Positions 15,878 through 25,607 of a stretch of 64,000 nt of DNA are shown here, in pieces; positions within the stretch are counted from its first letter, which is position 1, and every line of letters starts with the position of its first letter. Source of the DNA: an uncultured Clostridia bacterium (GTDB lineage: Bacteria; Bacillota; Clostridia; Lachnospirales; Lachnospiraceae). Made by a program: the position numbers and the translations under genes. A model generated the notes under the pieces. The model ran no database searches and was not told the DNA's origin. It was given only the letters and a program-made list of their open reading frames with translations. Location: assembly GCA_947643415.1 (NCBI GenBank), contig CANRWA010000008.1:24541-88540 (forward strand), read 5' to 3'.

Positions 15878-17932
15878 TTGCGTAATAAAGAAAAGATGAT
15901 GGATTCTCCCCGGAAGGCAGGCAAAGGTTCCTTTACTTTCCTGAATCCTGTTAAGAGTGTGATTGCCCGCGGATATTATACTGCGCTGCTGTCTATTATC
16001 GTTATACTGGTAGCTTCTTATTTGACTACAATTCCTGGTTCCCGGAGTTCCCTGTCAGACCAGGCAGAAAATAACATGCTGGACCTGTCTCAGTCATATA
16101 TTAAGATTTTAGAGGCCAGAATCAGCGCGATCAATAACACAGCAGAATATATGAATACAGATGGTGATTTTTATAGCTGTCTGATACAGGGAGGAGAACC
16201 ATCCCTGATCACAGCGAACCTGAAGTCTTTCATTAAGGACAATCCAAGTTATTTGTCTGCGGCAGTCTATGATAAGGATGGCAAATTTGTCACTGCATCA
16301 GAGGACAGCTTTTCAAAGGACAGTAATCCGTATTATGTGAATGCTGCCTTATCTCTGAAACAGCCAATGCAGAGTGATTATCTTAAGGTGGGGGATGAAA
16401 ACTGTATTGTATGTGCGGTACCATTGATCAATGCGGATACATTATTTGGATGTGTTGCTATTGTTGTTCCGGTACAGAGTTTTACATCTGAGCTTGCCTC
16501 AGTTAAATTGCAGAATACAGAATCCAGTTTTGCATATCTGCTGACTCCTCTTGGCCATTTTATATATCATCCTGAAAGTGAGTATATAGGCAAGATCACA
16601 GGGGAAGATGTCATACGTGATCTGATTGCGCAGGGAAATGTTGTATCAGCAGTGGTGCATTTTAACTATGAAGGAGAGAAAATTGCAGGTCTGGCAACCT
16701 CTACAACAAATGGCTGGACACTGATTATTCAGGCAGATAAGAGTGAGCTTTTGAAGCCTGTCAATAATACAGCAGTTAAATCCATTATTATCTGTATTAT
16801 TATTGCTATCATTGTATCGGTTTTTGCATATCTTGCTATATATATATTCCTGCGTCCGATTGCCCTGATGACAAAGGAGATCACAAGTATATCTTCTCTG
16901 GATTTTACATCAACCAAATCAATTGATAAACTTACTAAGGAGCAGACTGAGATTGGTACAATGGCACGGGAGATCCGGAAGATGCATGACAATATTAAAA
17001 ATGTGATCAGCGATCTGAATGATGTCACAGAAAAAATCAGTTCTGGCAGTACAACACTGAGCGATATTGCTGCCAGCCTTACCGATTGCTCCTCGGAAAA
17101 TTCTGCAGTATCCGAACAGCTTGCATCGGGAATGGAACAGACGACAAATACAGTCAGTGCTATTAAGGGACAGGTGGATACCATTAAGAGCCGTACTGTG
17201 GAGATTAACAGACAATCACATAGCACAATCCAGCTTTCGGATACGATCATGGACCGTGCTACCAATGCCAGGCAGTCTGCGATGCAGGCAGCAGACAGTA
17301 CACGTGATATGTACAGTAAAGTTAATGTGGAAGCCCGTGCTGCCCTGGAGCAGTCAAAGGCGGTAGCAAAGATCAATGACCTGACAGAGAATATTCTTGA
17401 TATTGCTGAGCAGACCTCCCTTCTTGCCCTGAACGCAAATATCGAGGCGGCGAAATCAGGTAAATATGGGAAGGGTTTTGCTGTTGTGGCAAAAGAGATC
17501 AGTAAACTTGCAGAGCAGTCATCTGAGACAGCTACTAATATCAGCGCTATCATTATTGAAGTGACTACGGCTGTGAATAATATTGATGCCTGTCTGACTA
17601 AGACTCTTGAATTTATGGATGTATCTGTTATGAAGGATTATGATAATTTTACAGAGATCAGCAATACCTATCATCAGGATGCCAAATCTTTTCAGTCCAC
17701 TCTGACGGAGATTACACACTCCCTGAAGAGCCTTGAGACGGCAACCAATGATATTGCCATGGCGGTTTCCGGAATGACAGAAACGATTAATGAATCTTCG
17801 GAGGGGATTGTGACAATTGCCAGCAGGTCTGGTGAAGTTGTGAATTTGTCTGATAATACATATAATCAGGTTAAGTTAAATGGTGAGATGTCGGATATCC
17901 TACAAGGAATCGTGGATAAATTCAAGTTATAG
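15878..17932 (+). CDS. Methyl-accepting chemotaxis protein with extracellular Cache domain
   Basis: A membrane chemoreceptor of about 684 residues. It has a first membrane segment (TALLSIIVILVASYL), an outside part of about 260 residues with Cache-type segments (LSAAVYDKDGKFVTASED, SYLKVGDENCIVCAVPLI), a second membrane segment (SIIICIIIAIIVSVFAYLAIY), HAMP, and a cytoplasmic signalling coiled coil. The tip DIAEQTSLLALNANIEAAKSG contacts CheA/CheW. TTG 15878 is favoured because TAGGTG lies 6 bases before it; GTG 15869 and ATG 15896 are alternatives. No che genes are nearby. A nested palindrome follows the stop. Confidence 0.93.
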   Translation: MRNKEKMMDSPRKAGKGSFTFLNPVKSVIARGYYTALLSIIVILVASYLTTIPGSRSSLSDQAENNMLDLSQSYIKILEARISAINNTAEYMNTDGDFYSCLIQGGEPSLITANLKSFIKDNPSYLSAAVYDKDGKFVTASEDSFSKDSNPYYVNAALSLKQPMQSDYLKVGDENCIVCAVPLINADTLFGCVAIVVPVQSFTSELASVKLQNTESSFAYLLTPLGHFIYHPESEYIGKITGEDVIRDLIAQGNVVSAVVHFNYEGEKIAGLATSTTNGWTLIIQADKSELLKPVNNTAVKSIIICIIIAIIVSVFAYLAIYIFLRPIALMTKEITSISSLDFTSTKSIDKLTKEQTEIGTMAREIRKMHDNIKNVISDLNDVTEKISSGSTTLSDIAASLTDCSSENSAVSEQLASGMEQTTNTVSAIKGQVDTIKSRTVEINRQSHSTIQLSDTIMDRATNARQSAMQAADSTRDMYSKVNVEARAALEQSKAVAKINDLTENILDIAEQTSLLALNANIEAAKSGKYGKGFAVVAKEISKLAEQSSETATNISAIIIEVTTAVNNIDACLTKTLEFMDVSVMKDYDNFTEISNTYHQDAKSFQSTLTEITHSLKSLETATNDIAMAVSGMTETINESSEGIVTIASRSGEVVNLSDNTYNQVKLNGEMSDILQGIVDKFKL

Positions 17933-17933
17933 A

Positions 17934-18099
17934 TTGGCGCCATTAAGCTAAATTGGTGAGAATAGTGATATTTTATAGATGACAAGTTATGGGAAATCTC
18001 CTTTTCTGCATAATAGTAGGTGGCAGAAAAGGGGATTTTCTGATATAATACTTTTCATGAATTAGCTTAACGGCGGGTTCATATTAACACTGTTGAGCT
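17934..18099. repeat. Nested inverted-repeat element after the chemoreceptor gene
   Basis: The outer arms TTGGCGCCATTAAGCTAA (17934-17951) and TTAGCTTAACGGCG (18062-18075) are inverted copies of the dispersed palindromic motif also seen at 26303, 42684, 52647 and 53624. Inside is an 18-bp hairpin (17992-18009 with 18023-18040, two G-U pairs). A second partial arm CTGTTGAGCT is at 18090-18099. The inner hairpin may also terminate the chemoreceptor message. The outer repeats give a MITE-like layout, but no target duplication was identified. Confidence 0.65.
18021..18049 (+). promoter_or_regulatory. Probable aroB promoter
   Basis: TGGCAG (18021-18026), a 17-bp spacer, TATAAT (18044-18049). The -35 is poor. 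Transcription would start next to the repeat arm at 18062, so the repeat would form the 5' leader of aroB. Confidence 0.4.
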
Positions 18100-18116
18100 G
18101 GGAAGGGATTTCAGAG

Positions 18117-19229
18117 ATGAGTAATTTTCGGGTAGAATTAAAAAAAGTAGTGGATGATTCTTATGATGTACAGATCGGACAGGATCTGATCCCGGTACTG
18201 CTGGATGATATAAAAGATGGACTGGCGGGCAGGATTAAGAAATTTGCCGTGATCACTGATTCCATAGTGGAACCACTTTATGGTGGATCTGTTCTTTCAG
18301 CGTTGAGGGCGTCGGGTTATGAGGCAGATCTTTTTGTGTTTCCGGCGGGTGAGAGGAGTAAAGTCCGTGCCACAAAAGAAATGTTAGAGGATGCTATGCT
18401 GGCGAAAGAATACCGCCGGGATTGCTGTGTCATCGCTGTGGGAGGTGGTGTTGTGACAGACCTTGCCGGATTTCTGGCAGGAACATTCGGGCGGGGCGTG
18501 CCATTTATCAATTATGCCACGACGCTGCTCTCAGCAGCGGATGCTTCCATCGGTGGCAAAACAGCGGTGGATACCGATCTGGCAACGAACCTTATTGGAC
18601 TGATCTATCAGCCTCTTAAAGTCTATGTGGATATTGATACATGGAAGACGCTGCCGGAGAAGCAGATGGTGAATGGACTGGCAGAGACAGTGAAACACGC
18701 CTGTCTGGCTGATATGGAGTTATTCCGGTATCTGGAAGACCACAGCCAGGAGATCCTTGCCTGTGATGCAGCGGCATGTACTTATATATCAGAACATAAC
18801 TGTGCTGTGAAATATAAGGTTGTGATGAAGGATGAGAAGGAAAAGAACCTGAGAGAGATACTGAACCTCGGTCATACTGTAGGGCGTGCTATTGAGACGG
18901 TCAGCGGATACAGGCTTCTCCATGGGGAGGCAGTTGCCATTGGCATGGCAGCACAGGTTTTGCTTGGCTGTGAGTGTGGCTATCTGACGAAAGAAGAATG
19001 TGACAGGGTGATCGCCCTGATGAAGAAGGTCGGTCTGCCGGTAGCGGTTCCGGAGTATATTGATAGAGAGAATCTGGTTCGGAAACTATATACAGACAAG
19101 AAGGTCAGAGACGGGAAATTGCGCTTTGTATTCCAGAAAGGAATTGGGGAAGTCATGACCTTTGGAGATGAGGTGTATGCAAGAGAAGTGGCAGAGGAGG
19201 AGATTCGTGCCATTATCCAGAAGATGTAG
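18117..19229 (+). CDS. aroB: 3-dehydroquinate synthase
   Basis: AroB converts DAHP to 3-dehydroquinate, the second step of the shikimate pathway. The NAD-binding segment is CVIAVGGGVVTDLAGFLAGTF; INYATTLLSAADASIGGKTAVD and the metal ligands in ETVKHACLAD, NLGHTVGRAIE and LHGEAVAIGM are all present. Length is 370 residues. ATG 18117 follows GGAAGGG; TTG 18093 in the same frame would add residues with no match. No other aro gene is beside it. It lies 17 bp before lemA. Confidence 0.96.
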   Translation: MSNFRVELKKVVDDSYDVQIGQDLIPVLLDDIKDGLAGRIKKFAVITDSIVEPLYGGSVLSALRASGYEADLFVFPAGERSKVRATKEMLEDAMLAKEYRRDCCVIAVGGGVVTDLAGFLAGTFGRGVPFINYATTLLSAADASIGGKTAVDTDLATNLIGLIYQPLKVYVDIDTWKTLPEKQMVNGLAETVKHACLADMELFRYLEDHSQEILACDAAACTYISEHNCAVKYKVVMKDEKEKNLREILNLGHTVGRAIETVSGYRLLHGEAVAIGMAAQVLLGCECGYLTKEECDRVIALMKKVGLPVAVPEYIDRENLVRKLYTDKKVRDGKLRFVFQKGIGEVMTFGDEVYAREVAEEEIRAIIQKM

Positions 19230-19246
19230 GAAGGAAGAGTGAAAAA

Positions 19247-19801
19247 ATGATACCAATAATAATTATCATTGCCATTGCAGCGATCCTTATCTTAATTGTG
19301 ATCGGTTGTTACAATAAGCTTGTGAAACAGAAGATAACAGTAGAGGAAGCATTTTCTACTATGGATGTGTACTTGAAAAAGAGGTTTGACCTGATCCCCA
19401 ATCTGGTGGAGACTGTGAAAGGATATGCGAAACATGAAGAGGGTACGTTATCCAAAGTTGTCTCTCTCAGGAATCAGAATTACAGCAGCATGTCTCAGGA
19501 AGAAAAACTTGCGAACAGTGCCGCCGTCTCACAGGCGATACCGAAGATTATGGCTCTGGCTGAGAGTTATCCGGATCTGAAAGCGAACCAGAACTTTATG
19601 GAACTGAGTATCCAGTTGGAAACGGTGGAAAATGATATTGCCAGCGCGAGGAAATATTATAATGGTGCTGTAAAGCGGTACAATATGACAGTACAGACAG
19701 TTCCTACTAATATGATCGCCGGGATGTTCCACTTTGAGGTCAAACCAATGTTTGAGGTGGATAGTGTGGAAGAGCGGCAGAATGTGAAGGTGAAGTTTTA
19801 A
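19247..19801 (+). CDS. lemA: LemA family protein
   Basis: A 184-residue protein with one N-terminal membrane segment (IIIIIAIAAILILIVIGC) followed by a helical domain. The motif KRFDLIPNLVETVKGYAKHE is the family's hallmark (R-x-D-L-I-P-N-L-V). LemA proteins form membrane-bound helical bundles of unclear role and often pair with DUF2207 membrane proteins. Here the stop overlaps the next start by one base, which fits that pairing. Confidence 0.95.
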   Translation: MIPIIIIIAIAAILILIVIGCYNKLVKQKITVEEAFSTMDVYLKKRFDLIPNLVETVKGYAKHEEGTLSKVVSLRNQNYSSMSQEEKLANSAAVSQAIPKIMALAESYPDLKANQNFMELSIQLETVENDIASARKYYNGAVKRYNMTVQTVPTNMIAGMFHFEVKPMFEVDSVEERQNVKVKF

Positions 19802-21651
19802 TGAAAAAATACATTATTCTTGCTCTCTCTATCTGTTTTCTATCTTTTTTTGCTGCACCTTCCATTAAGGCAAGTGTAAGTGACTTTACGATTGAGAGTT
19901 ATCATGTAAACATGAAAGTGACAGTGCAGAATACATATCAGATCGAGGAAACCATCAAAGTTAAGTTTCCGGGGGAGCGTCACGGGATCTATCGGGATAT
20001 TCCATTGGTGAATCTTGTGGAACGTTCCGATGGCGGTAAGGACAGAATTGTTGCCAGAGTGGAGAATATCCGCTGTGGGGATAAGTATTCGACCTCCAGA
20101 GAAGGTGACGACTGCCGGATTCAGATCGGTGATAAGGATGTGCTTCTTACTGGGGAGAAAGTGTACCACATTTCCTATGATTATGTGATGGGAAATGATG
20201 TGCTGAAAGGAAACGATGAATTATATTATAATATCATCGGCCAGGGCTGGGAGACAACGATAAAAAATGTGACATTTACGATTGAGATGCCAAAAGAGTT
20301 TGAGGAAAAAAACCTTGGCATGTCCTGGGGAAGATATGGTTCTGAGCAGCATAGGGAACTGTATTATACGCTGGAGGGCAATACGATCCATGGAAAGTTG
20401 TCTGAGGATGTTGTTCTGGGGTATGGGCAGGGAGTGACTGTGCGCCTGCTGCTGCCAGAAGGATATTTTGAGAGGTCAGGGAGGATACCATGGTTTGCTT
20501 ATAGTGCCATATTTCTAGCAGTTCTTGGAATGGGGCTGGCATATCTGCTGTGGTGGCTGTATGGACGGGATGATCCTGTGGTAGAGACAGTGGAATTTCA
20601 TGCACCAGATGGCCTGAACAGCGTGGATCTTGCTTTTGTTTATAATGGCAGGCTGTCAACGACAGACGTGACTTCACTGGTCGTATATCTTGCCCAGAAA
20701 GGATACATTGAGATCCAGGAGGGGACAGGACGGAAGAAAAAGGATTTTACATTGGTGCGCAGGAGGTCATATGATGGTACAAATGAGGTCGAGCGTGTGT
20801 TTATGAATGGATTATTCCGTTCTGGGGATATTGTGCGCAAGAAGGACCTGGAAAATAAATTCTACAAGACAGTTAATAGTATCGTTTCCATGGTAGATAA
20901 TAAAAAGAACCGTCAGAGGATATTTTATGCCAATTCTTTGAATAAGGGCTGGATCTTATGGCTCTTTACCCTGACTGGATTTCTTTTGGCTGGTTTCTTG
21001 CCTGTATATCAGTATGAATACAGTTTTATCTATGGAATTGCTGCTGCGGGGGGAGTAGGGCTTCTTTTTACCTTTGGTTTTTCTGCCTTATTTACGCCGG
21101 GAAAAATGTTGGGAAGAGTCATTTTGTTCCTGATCTTGTCTGGGGCAGGGCTCGTCACCTATTTTATATTTCTTTTTGAACCATTGGCACATGCCAGTGT
21201 CTGGTACCAGATTGCTTATTATACTGCCATCGCTGCCAGCGGTGTCAATATGTTCTTTTGTGCCTATATGTCGAAACGGACAGAATATGGAACGGTTATG
21301 CTGGGAAGGATTCGGGGCTTTAAGAATTTCCTTGAGACAGCAGAGAAAGACCGTCTGGAGATGCTGGTAACAGAAAATCCGCAATATTTTTATGAGATTC
21401 TTCCATACACATATGTGCTTGAGATCTCAGACAAATGGATGAAGAAATTTGAATCCATCGCAATGGAACCACCGACATGGTATTATAGTACGAACCATTC
21501 GGCTTTTAATATGGTTGTATTTCACCATTTTATGAATTCCACTATGGCGTCTGCTGCCAGTGCCATGGTCTCTTCGCCGAGTTCCAGCAGTAGCAGCGGC
21601 GGTGGCTTTTCAGGCGGCGGAAGCGGCGGTGGCGGCGGTGGAAGCTGGTAA
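19801..21651 (+). CDS. DUF2207 domain membrane protein
   Basis: A 616-residue predicted membrane protein. It has a signal peptide at the start (ALSICFLSFFAAPSIKAS), an outside beta-rich DUF2207 domain (FTIESYHVNMKVTVQNTYQI; HGIYRDIPLVN), a membrane span near residue 235 (YSAIFLAVLGMGLAYLLWWL), and a cluster of spans at about 380-500. The C-terminus is Gly/Ser rich (GGGFSGGGSGGGGGGSW), typical of this family. Start ATG 19801 overlaps lemA by one base. The two probably work together at the membrane; the activity is unknown. Confidence 0.93.
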   Translation: MKKYIILALSICFLSFFAAPSIKASVSDFTIESYHVNMKVTVQNTYQIEETIKVKFPGERHGIYRDIPLVNLVERSDGGKDRIVARVENIRCGDKYSTSREGDDCRIQIGDKDVLLTGEKVYHISYDYVMGNDVLKGNDELYYNIIGQGWETTIKNVTFTIEMPKEFEEKNLGMSWGRYGSEQHRELYYTLEGNTIHGKLSEDVVLGYGQGVTVRLLLPEGYFERSGRIPWFAYSAIFLAVLGMGLAYLLWWLYGRDDPVVETVEFHAPDGLNSVDLAFVYNGRLSTTDVTSLVVYLAQKGYIEIQEGTGRKKKDFTLVRRRSYDGTNEVERVFMNGLFRSGDIVRKKDLENKFYKTVNSIVSMVDNKKNRQRIFYANSLNKGWILWLFTLTGFLLAGFLPVYQYEYSFIYGIAAAGGVGLLFTFGFSALFTPGKMLGRVILFLILSGAGLVTYFIFLFEPLAHASVWYQIAYYTAIAASGVNMFFCAYMSKRTEYGTVMLGRIRGFKNFLETAEKDRLEMLVTENPQYFYEILPYTYVLEISDKWMKKFESIAMEPPTWYYSTNHSAFNMVVFHHFMNSTMASAASAMVSSPSSSSSSGGGFSGGGSGGGGGGSW

Positions 21652-21699
21652 CACTATGGCACCAGATGTGGCAGAAACAGTACACTAGAAAGGATTACG

Positions 21700-22830
21700 A
21701 TGAAATTTGCACATTTATCAGACCTGCATCTTGGCAAGCATTTGAATCAGTATTCGCTGCTTGAGGATCAGGAGTATATTTTGAATCAGATCATTACTAT
21801 AATCCGGGAACAGAGTGTGGAAGCCGTGCTGATTTCCGGTGATATATATGACAGGCCGGTTCCTCCAGGAGAGGCGGTGTCATTATTTGATGATTTTCTG
21901 GCAGAGCTGGCAGCGGATAAGCTGCCAGTCTGTATTATCAGCGGAAATCATGATTCACCGGAACGGATTGCCTTTGCTTCGCGGCTTATCGCTGCCAGTG
22001 GGGTATATCTCGCCCCGGTATATCAGGGAGAGATTCAGCCAGTCCGGCTGACGGACCAATATGGGCCAGTGAACTTTTATATGCTGCCCTTTATCAAGCC
22101 AGTGCATATCAGGCATTTCTTTCCCGAAGAAGAGGCTGGTACATATACGGATGCCATACGGTCTGCCATTGCCCACATGAATGTGGACTGGAAGGAGAGG
22201 AATATCTTACTGGCACATCAGTTTGTCACAGGTGCATCGCGTTCTGATTCGGAAGATATCTCGGTGGGAGGGCTGGATAATGTGGACGCAGATGTATTTG
22301 ATGGTTTTGACTATGTGGCGCTGGGACATCTGCACAGGGCACAGAATGTGGGACATGGGAAGATCCGTTATTGCGGTACGCCGCTGAAATATTCTTTTAG
22401 TGAGGTGAAGGATGAGAAAAGCGTTACCATTGTGAATGTAGAGGAAAAGGGAACTATTTCAATGAATACCATTCCGATCGTACCTCTTCGGGATATGGTC
22501 TGTCTGGAGGGAGAATTCAGGGAAGTGATGGATGCGTCATTTTATGAAAATGTGGATACAGATGCCTATATCCGGATGACTCTTACGGATGAGATGGAAG
22601 TGTTGGATGCCTTTTCGCGCCTGCGGGCGGTCTATCCGAATCTTATGCGGATGGATTATAAAAAACGCTCTCGGAATCTGGAATCGGGAATGGGAGAGAT
22701 GGAAACAGCAGCCTCTCTTTTGCCATCTGAACTTTTTGAACGGTTTTATCAGGAAATGAATCATCAGCCAATGAATGAAGAACAGATGGAATACATGCAG
22801 GAAAAAATTCAGAAGATATGGGGAGTTTGA
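21700..22830 (+). CDS. sbcD: Exonuclease SbcCD, subunit D
   Basis: SbcD is the metallophosphatase nuclease of the SbcCD complex, which cuts hairpins and trims double-strand ends. The metal-binding motifs are clear: D-x-H in HLSDLHLGKHL, GDIYDRPVPP, GNHDSPERI, and GHLHRAQN. Length is 376 residues. ATG 21700 follows AAAGGA. It ends 5 bases before sbcC, its ATPase partner. SbcCD removes long palindromes, relevant given the perfect palindrome at 52.6 kb. Confidence 0.96.
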   Translation: MKFAHLSDLHLGKHLNQYSLLEDQEYILNQIITIIREQSVEAVLISGDIYDRPVPPGEAVSLFDDFLAELAADKLPVCIISGNHDSPERIAFASRLIAASGVYLAPVYQGEIQPVRLTDQYGPVNFYMLPFIKPVHIRHFFPEEEAGTYTDAIRSAIAHMNVDWKERNILLAHQFVTGASRSDSEDISVGGLDNVDADVFDGFDYVALGHLHRAQNVGHGKIRYCGTPLKYSFSEVKDEKSVTIVNVEEKGTISMNTIPIVPLRDMVCLEGEFREVMDASFYENVDTDAYIRMTLTDEMEVLDAFSRLRAVYPNLMRMDYKKRSRNLESGMGEMETAASLLPSELFERFYQEMNHQPMNEEQMEYMQEKIQKIWGV

Positions 22831-22835
22831 AGAAG

Positions 22836-25595
22836 ATGAGACCATTAAACCTTACTATGTCAGCCTTTGGGCCATATGCAGGGGAGATTACGATTGATTT
22901 TACGATACTTGGGACACGGGGGCTTTATCTTATCACAGGGGATACCGGAGCGGGAAAGACCACGATCTTCGATGCCATTACCTTTGCCCTTTATGGAGAA
23001 CCCAGTGGCGACCACAGAACTTCTGCCATGCTCCGCAGTAAATATGCAGCAGAGAATACGAGAACCTTTGTGCAGTTACAATTTTCATATCATGGAAAAG
23101 AATATACGGTAAAGCGGAATCCGGAATATATGCGCCCAAAGGCGCATGGTGAGGGAATGACAAAGGAGACGGCATATGCAGAGCTGACCTGTGGTGATGA
23201 GATCTATTCAAAGGTCAGGGAGGTAAATAATAAGATCTGTGAGATCATAGGACTTGACCGGGCGCAATTCACCCAGGTGGCAATGATTGCCCAAGGCGAT
23301 TTCCTGAAATTATTACTTGCGTCTACAGAGGACAGGATAAAGATTTTTCGCCAGATTTTCGATACAGGACGATATGAAAAACTACAGTCCGAGATTCAAC
23401 AGGATTTTAGAAAGATCTATGGAGAATGCCGGGATCTGCAGAAAAGTATTGAGCAGTATATAGAGGGAGCCGAATATCCATCAGACGGTATTGGGCCAGG
23501 CAAGGCGGCTATGGATCAGGAGATGTGGAACCGGGTGCTGGAACATCGTATTGCGGATGAGGCAATCCCTGTACTGGAGAGAATGATTGAAAGAGATAAG
23601 TTACAGCTGGAGGAATGGGAGAGCCTGTCACAGAGATACAGGGAACAGGCAGAGGAAGCCGGCAAAAGGATAACAAAGGGAGAGGAGCATCAGAGAAGGC
23701 AGAGTTCTTTGAGGGAAAAAGAGCAGCAGAGGAGGGAGAATGAAGAGCGGCTGGCTGTGCTAGAGAAAGAGTGGAAAGAGAGGCAGGAGTCCCTGCCACA
23801 GGTTGAGGTTCTTACAGGAAAGATTGCCAGATATAGAGGGGAACTTCCCCGGTATAAAGAATTGGAAGAGATTCAGAAGGATTTAACAGAGACTGGGAAA
23901 CAGAAGGATGAATGGGAGAAGGAATGCCAGGCCTGTGAAAGAGAGCTGGAGGAGAGAAGGAAGGCGATTCAGGCATATAGAGAAGAAAGAGATTCTCTTC
24001 TTTCAGTGGAAAGGGAGGCGGCAGAAGCCCGGTATGAGTGGGAGGCTGCCAGTGAGGAAAAGAAAGAGCTTGCCCGCCTGCTGAAGGAACAAAAGAAGCT
24101 GGAGGAATTAAAAAGGGAATATCACGATGCGGTGGAGGATTATCTGTCAGCGAAAGACAAAGCCTTCCGGCAGCGTCAGAAATATGAAGAGCTGCAGGAG
24201 GCATATCTGGATGGGCAGGCGGGAGTCCTGGCAGAGACCCTTGAATCAGGGAAACCATGTCCGGTCTGTGGCTCGGTGGAACATCCGGCCCCGGCAGTAC
24301 AAAGCAGCGGGGCACCAGATAAAGAAGCGGTAGAGGCTGCCGAGAATCTCACCAGGCAGGCGGAAGAGGAAAGAAATGAGAGAAGCAGCAGGGCAGCGGC
24401 ATTGAAAGCCACCTGTGAGGAAAAGGATAAACAGCTTTCTGATGCACTGGGATCGGAAGAATATGGAGAGGTGCTGGCGAACAGAAAGAAAATAAATACA
24501 GTTAGGCTGAAAGAACTTGCCACACGGAAGAAAGATTTGGAACAAAAAAATAAACGCTATGAAGAGCTTATGAAGAAACTTCCAGAGGAAGAGGCAGAGC
24601 GGGATAAACAGGATGAGGTCCTGCAGAAACTGCGGAATGATATTGCTGGTATCCGGTCAAGGCGGGACGCGCTGGCAGAACAGCAGGAGAACCTGGCGGA
24701 TCAGCTTACCTTTGGCAGCGTGAAGGCTTTAGAGAAAGAGATCCAAGGTATGGAGAAGGAAAAAGAAAAGCTGGAGAAGGAAAGGAAGGAAGTGGATCAG
24801 TCTTATCAGAGGGCCAGGGAGATTCAGCATACCCTGAATGGCGAGATCCAGTCACTCAGGGAGCAGCAGAGATCGGATGAAAGAGTTGACCTTGATATGG
24901 AAAGGGAACGAAGGGATAGACTGCTGCAGCAGGAGAATGAAAATAAGGGACGTTGTGAGATATGCCGCAGAAGACTGGATAAAAATGAGTCTGCCTTATC
25001 TGGCATTCGGAAAAGGTATCGGGAGCTTGTGGCAAAGGAAGAGCGGTGCCAGTGGCTGAAGGCACTGAACGATACGGCGAATGGACAGCAGGGAGAAAAC
25101 GGAAAAATCCGGCTGGAAACCTATGTACAGATGACGTATTTTGACCGGATCCTGATTCAGGCAAATCTCCGGTTTGAGACAATGACCAGTGGGCAATACA
25201 CCTTAGTCCGCCGGAAGGATGCCGGCAACAGAAAGTCTCAGATGGGGCTTGACCTGGATATCATGGATCATTATAATGGATCTGTCCGCAGTGTGAATTC
25301 ACTTTCTGGCGGGGAAGCATTTAAGGCATCCCTTTCTCTGGCACTGGGAATGGCAGATGAGATCCAGGCGTCTTCCGGTGGCATCCAGTTGGACACAATG
25401 TTTATTGATGAAGGTTTTGGATCGCTGGATGAGGAATCATTGCAGCAGGCGGTCCGCGTCCTTGCTGAACTCGGCGAGGGCAGACGGCTGGTGGGGATCA
25501 TCTCCCATGTCCAGGAGCTGAAAAACCGGATCGACAGGCAGATTGTAGTGACAAAGGGCAAGAGTGGGCACAGTTCAGTGAAAATAATGAATTAA
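22836..25595 (+). CDS. sbcC: Exonuclease SbcCD, subunit C (SMC-like ATPase)
   Basis: SbcC is a Rad50-like ATPase with long coiled-coil arms. It has Walker A (GDTGAGKTTIFDA), a zinc hook C-P-V-C at residues 475-478, the ABC signature LSGGEAFKASLSLALG and Walker B MFIDEGFGSLDEES near the end. The coiled coils cover about residues 200-800. ATG 22836 gives MRPLNLTMSAFGPYAG, the usual start, with GGGGAG 10 bases upstream; ATG 22818 lies inside sbcD. Length 919 residues fits the family. Confidence 0.96.
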   Translation: MRPLNLTMSAFGPYAGEITIDFTILGTRGLYLITGDTGAGKTTIFDAITFALYGEPSGDHRTSAMLRSKYAAENTRTFVQLQFSYHGKEYTVKRNPEYMRPKAHGEGMTKETAYAELTCGDEIYSKVREVNNKICEIIGLDRAQFTQVAMIAQGDFLKLLLASTEDRIKIFRQIFDTGRYEKLQSEIQQDFRKIYGECRDLQKSIEQYIEGAEYPSDGIGPGKAAMDQEMWNRVLEHRIADEAIPVLERMIERDKLQLEEWESLSQRYREQAEEAGKRITKGEEHQRRQSSLREKEQQRRENEERLAVLEKEWKERQESLPQVEVLTGKIARYRGELPRYKELEEIQKDLTETGKQKDEWEKECQACERELEERRKAIQAYREERDSLLSVEREAAEARYEWEAASEEKKELARLLKEQKKLEELKREYHDAVEDYLSAKDKAFRQRQKYEELQEAYLDGQAGVLAETLESGKPCPVCGSVEHPAPAVQSSGAPDKEAVEAAENLTRQAEEERNERSSRAAALKATCEEKDKQLSDALGSEEYGEVLANRKKINTVRLKELATRKKDLEQKNKRYEELMKKLPEEEAERDKQDEVLQKLRNDIAGIRSRRDALAEQQENLADQLTFGSVKALEKEIQGMEKEKEKLEKERKEVDQSYQRAREIQHTLNGEIQSLREQQRSDERVDLDMERERRDRLLQQENENKGRCEICRRRLDKNESALSGIRKRYRELVAKEERCQWLKALNDTANGQQGENGKIRLETYVQMTYFDRILIQANLRFETMTSGQYTLVRRKDAGNRKSQMGLDLDIMDHYNGSVRSVNSLSGGEAFKASLSLALGMADEIQASSGGIQLDTMFIDEGFGSLDEESLQQAVRVLAELGEGRRLVGIISHVQELKNRIDRQIVVTKGKSGHSSVKIMN

Positions 25596-25607
25596 TGGAG
25601 GGTCAAA

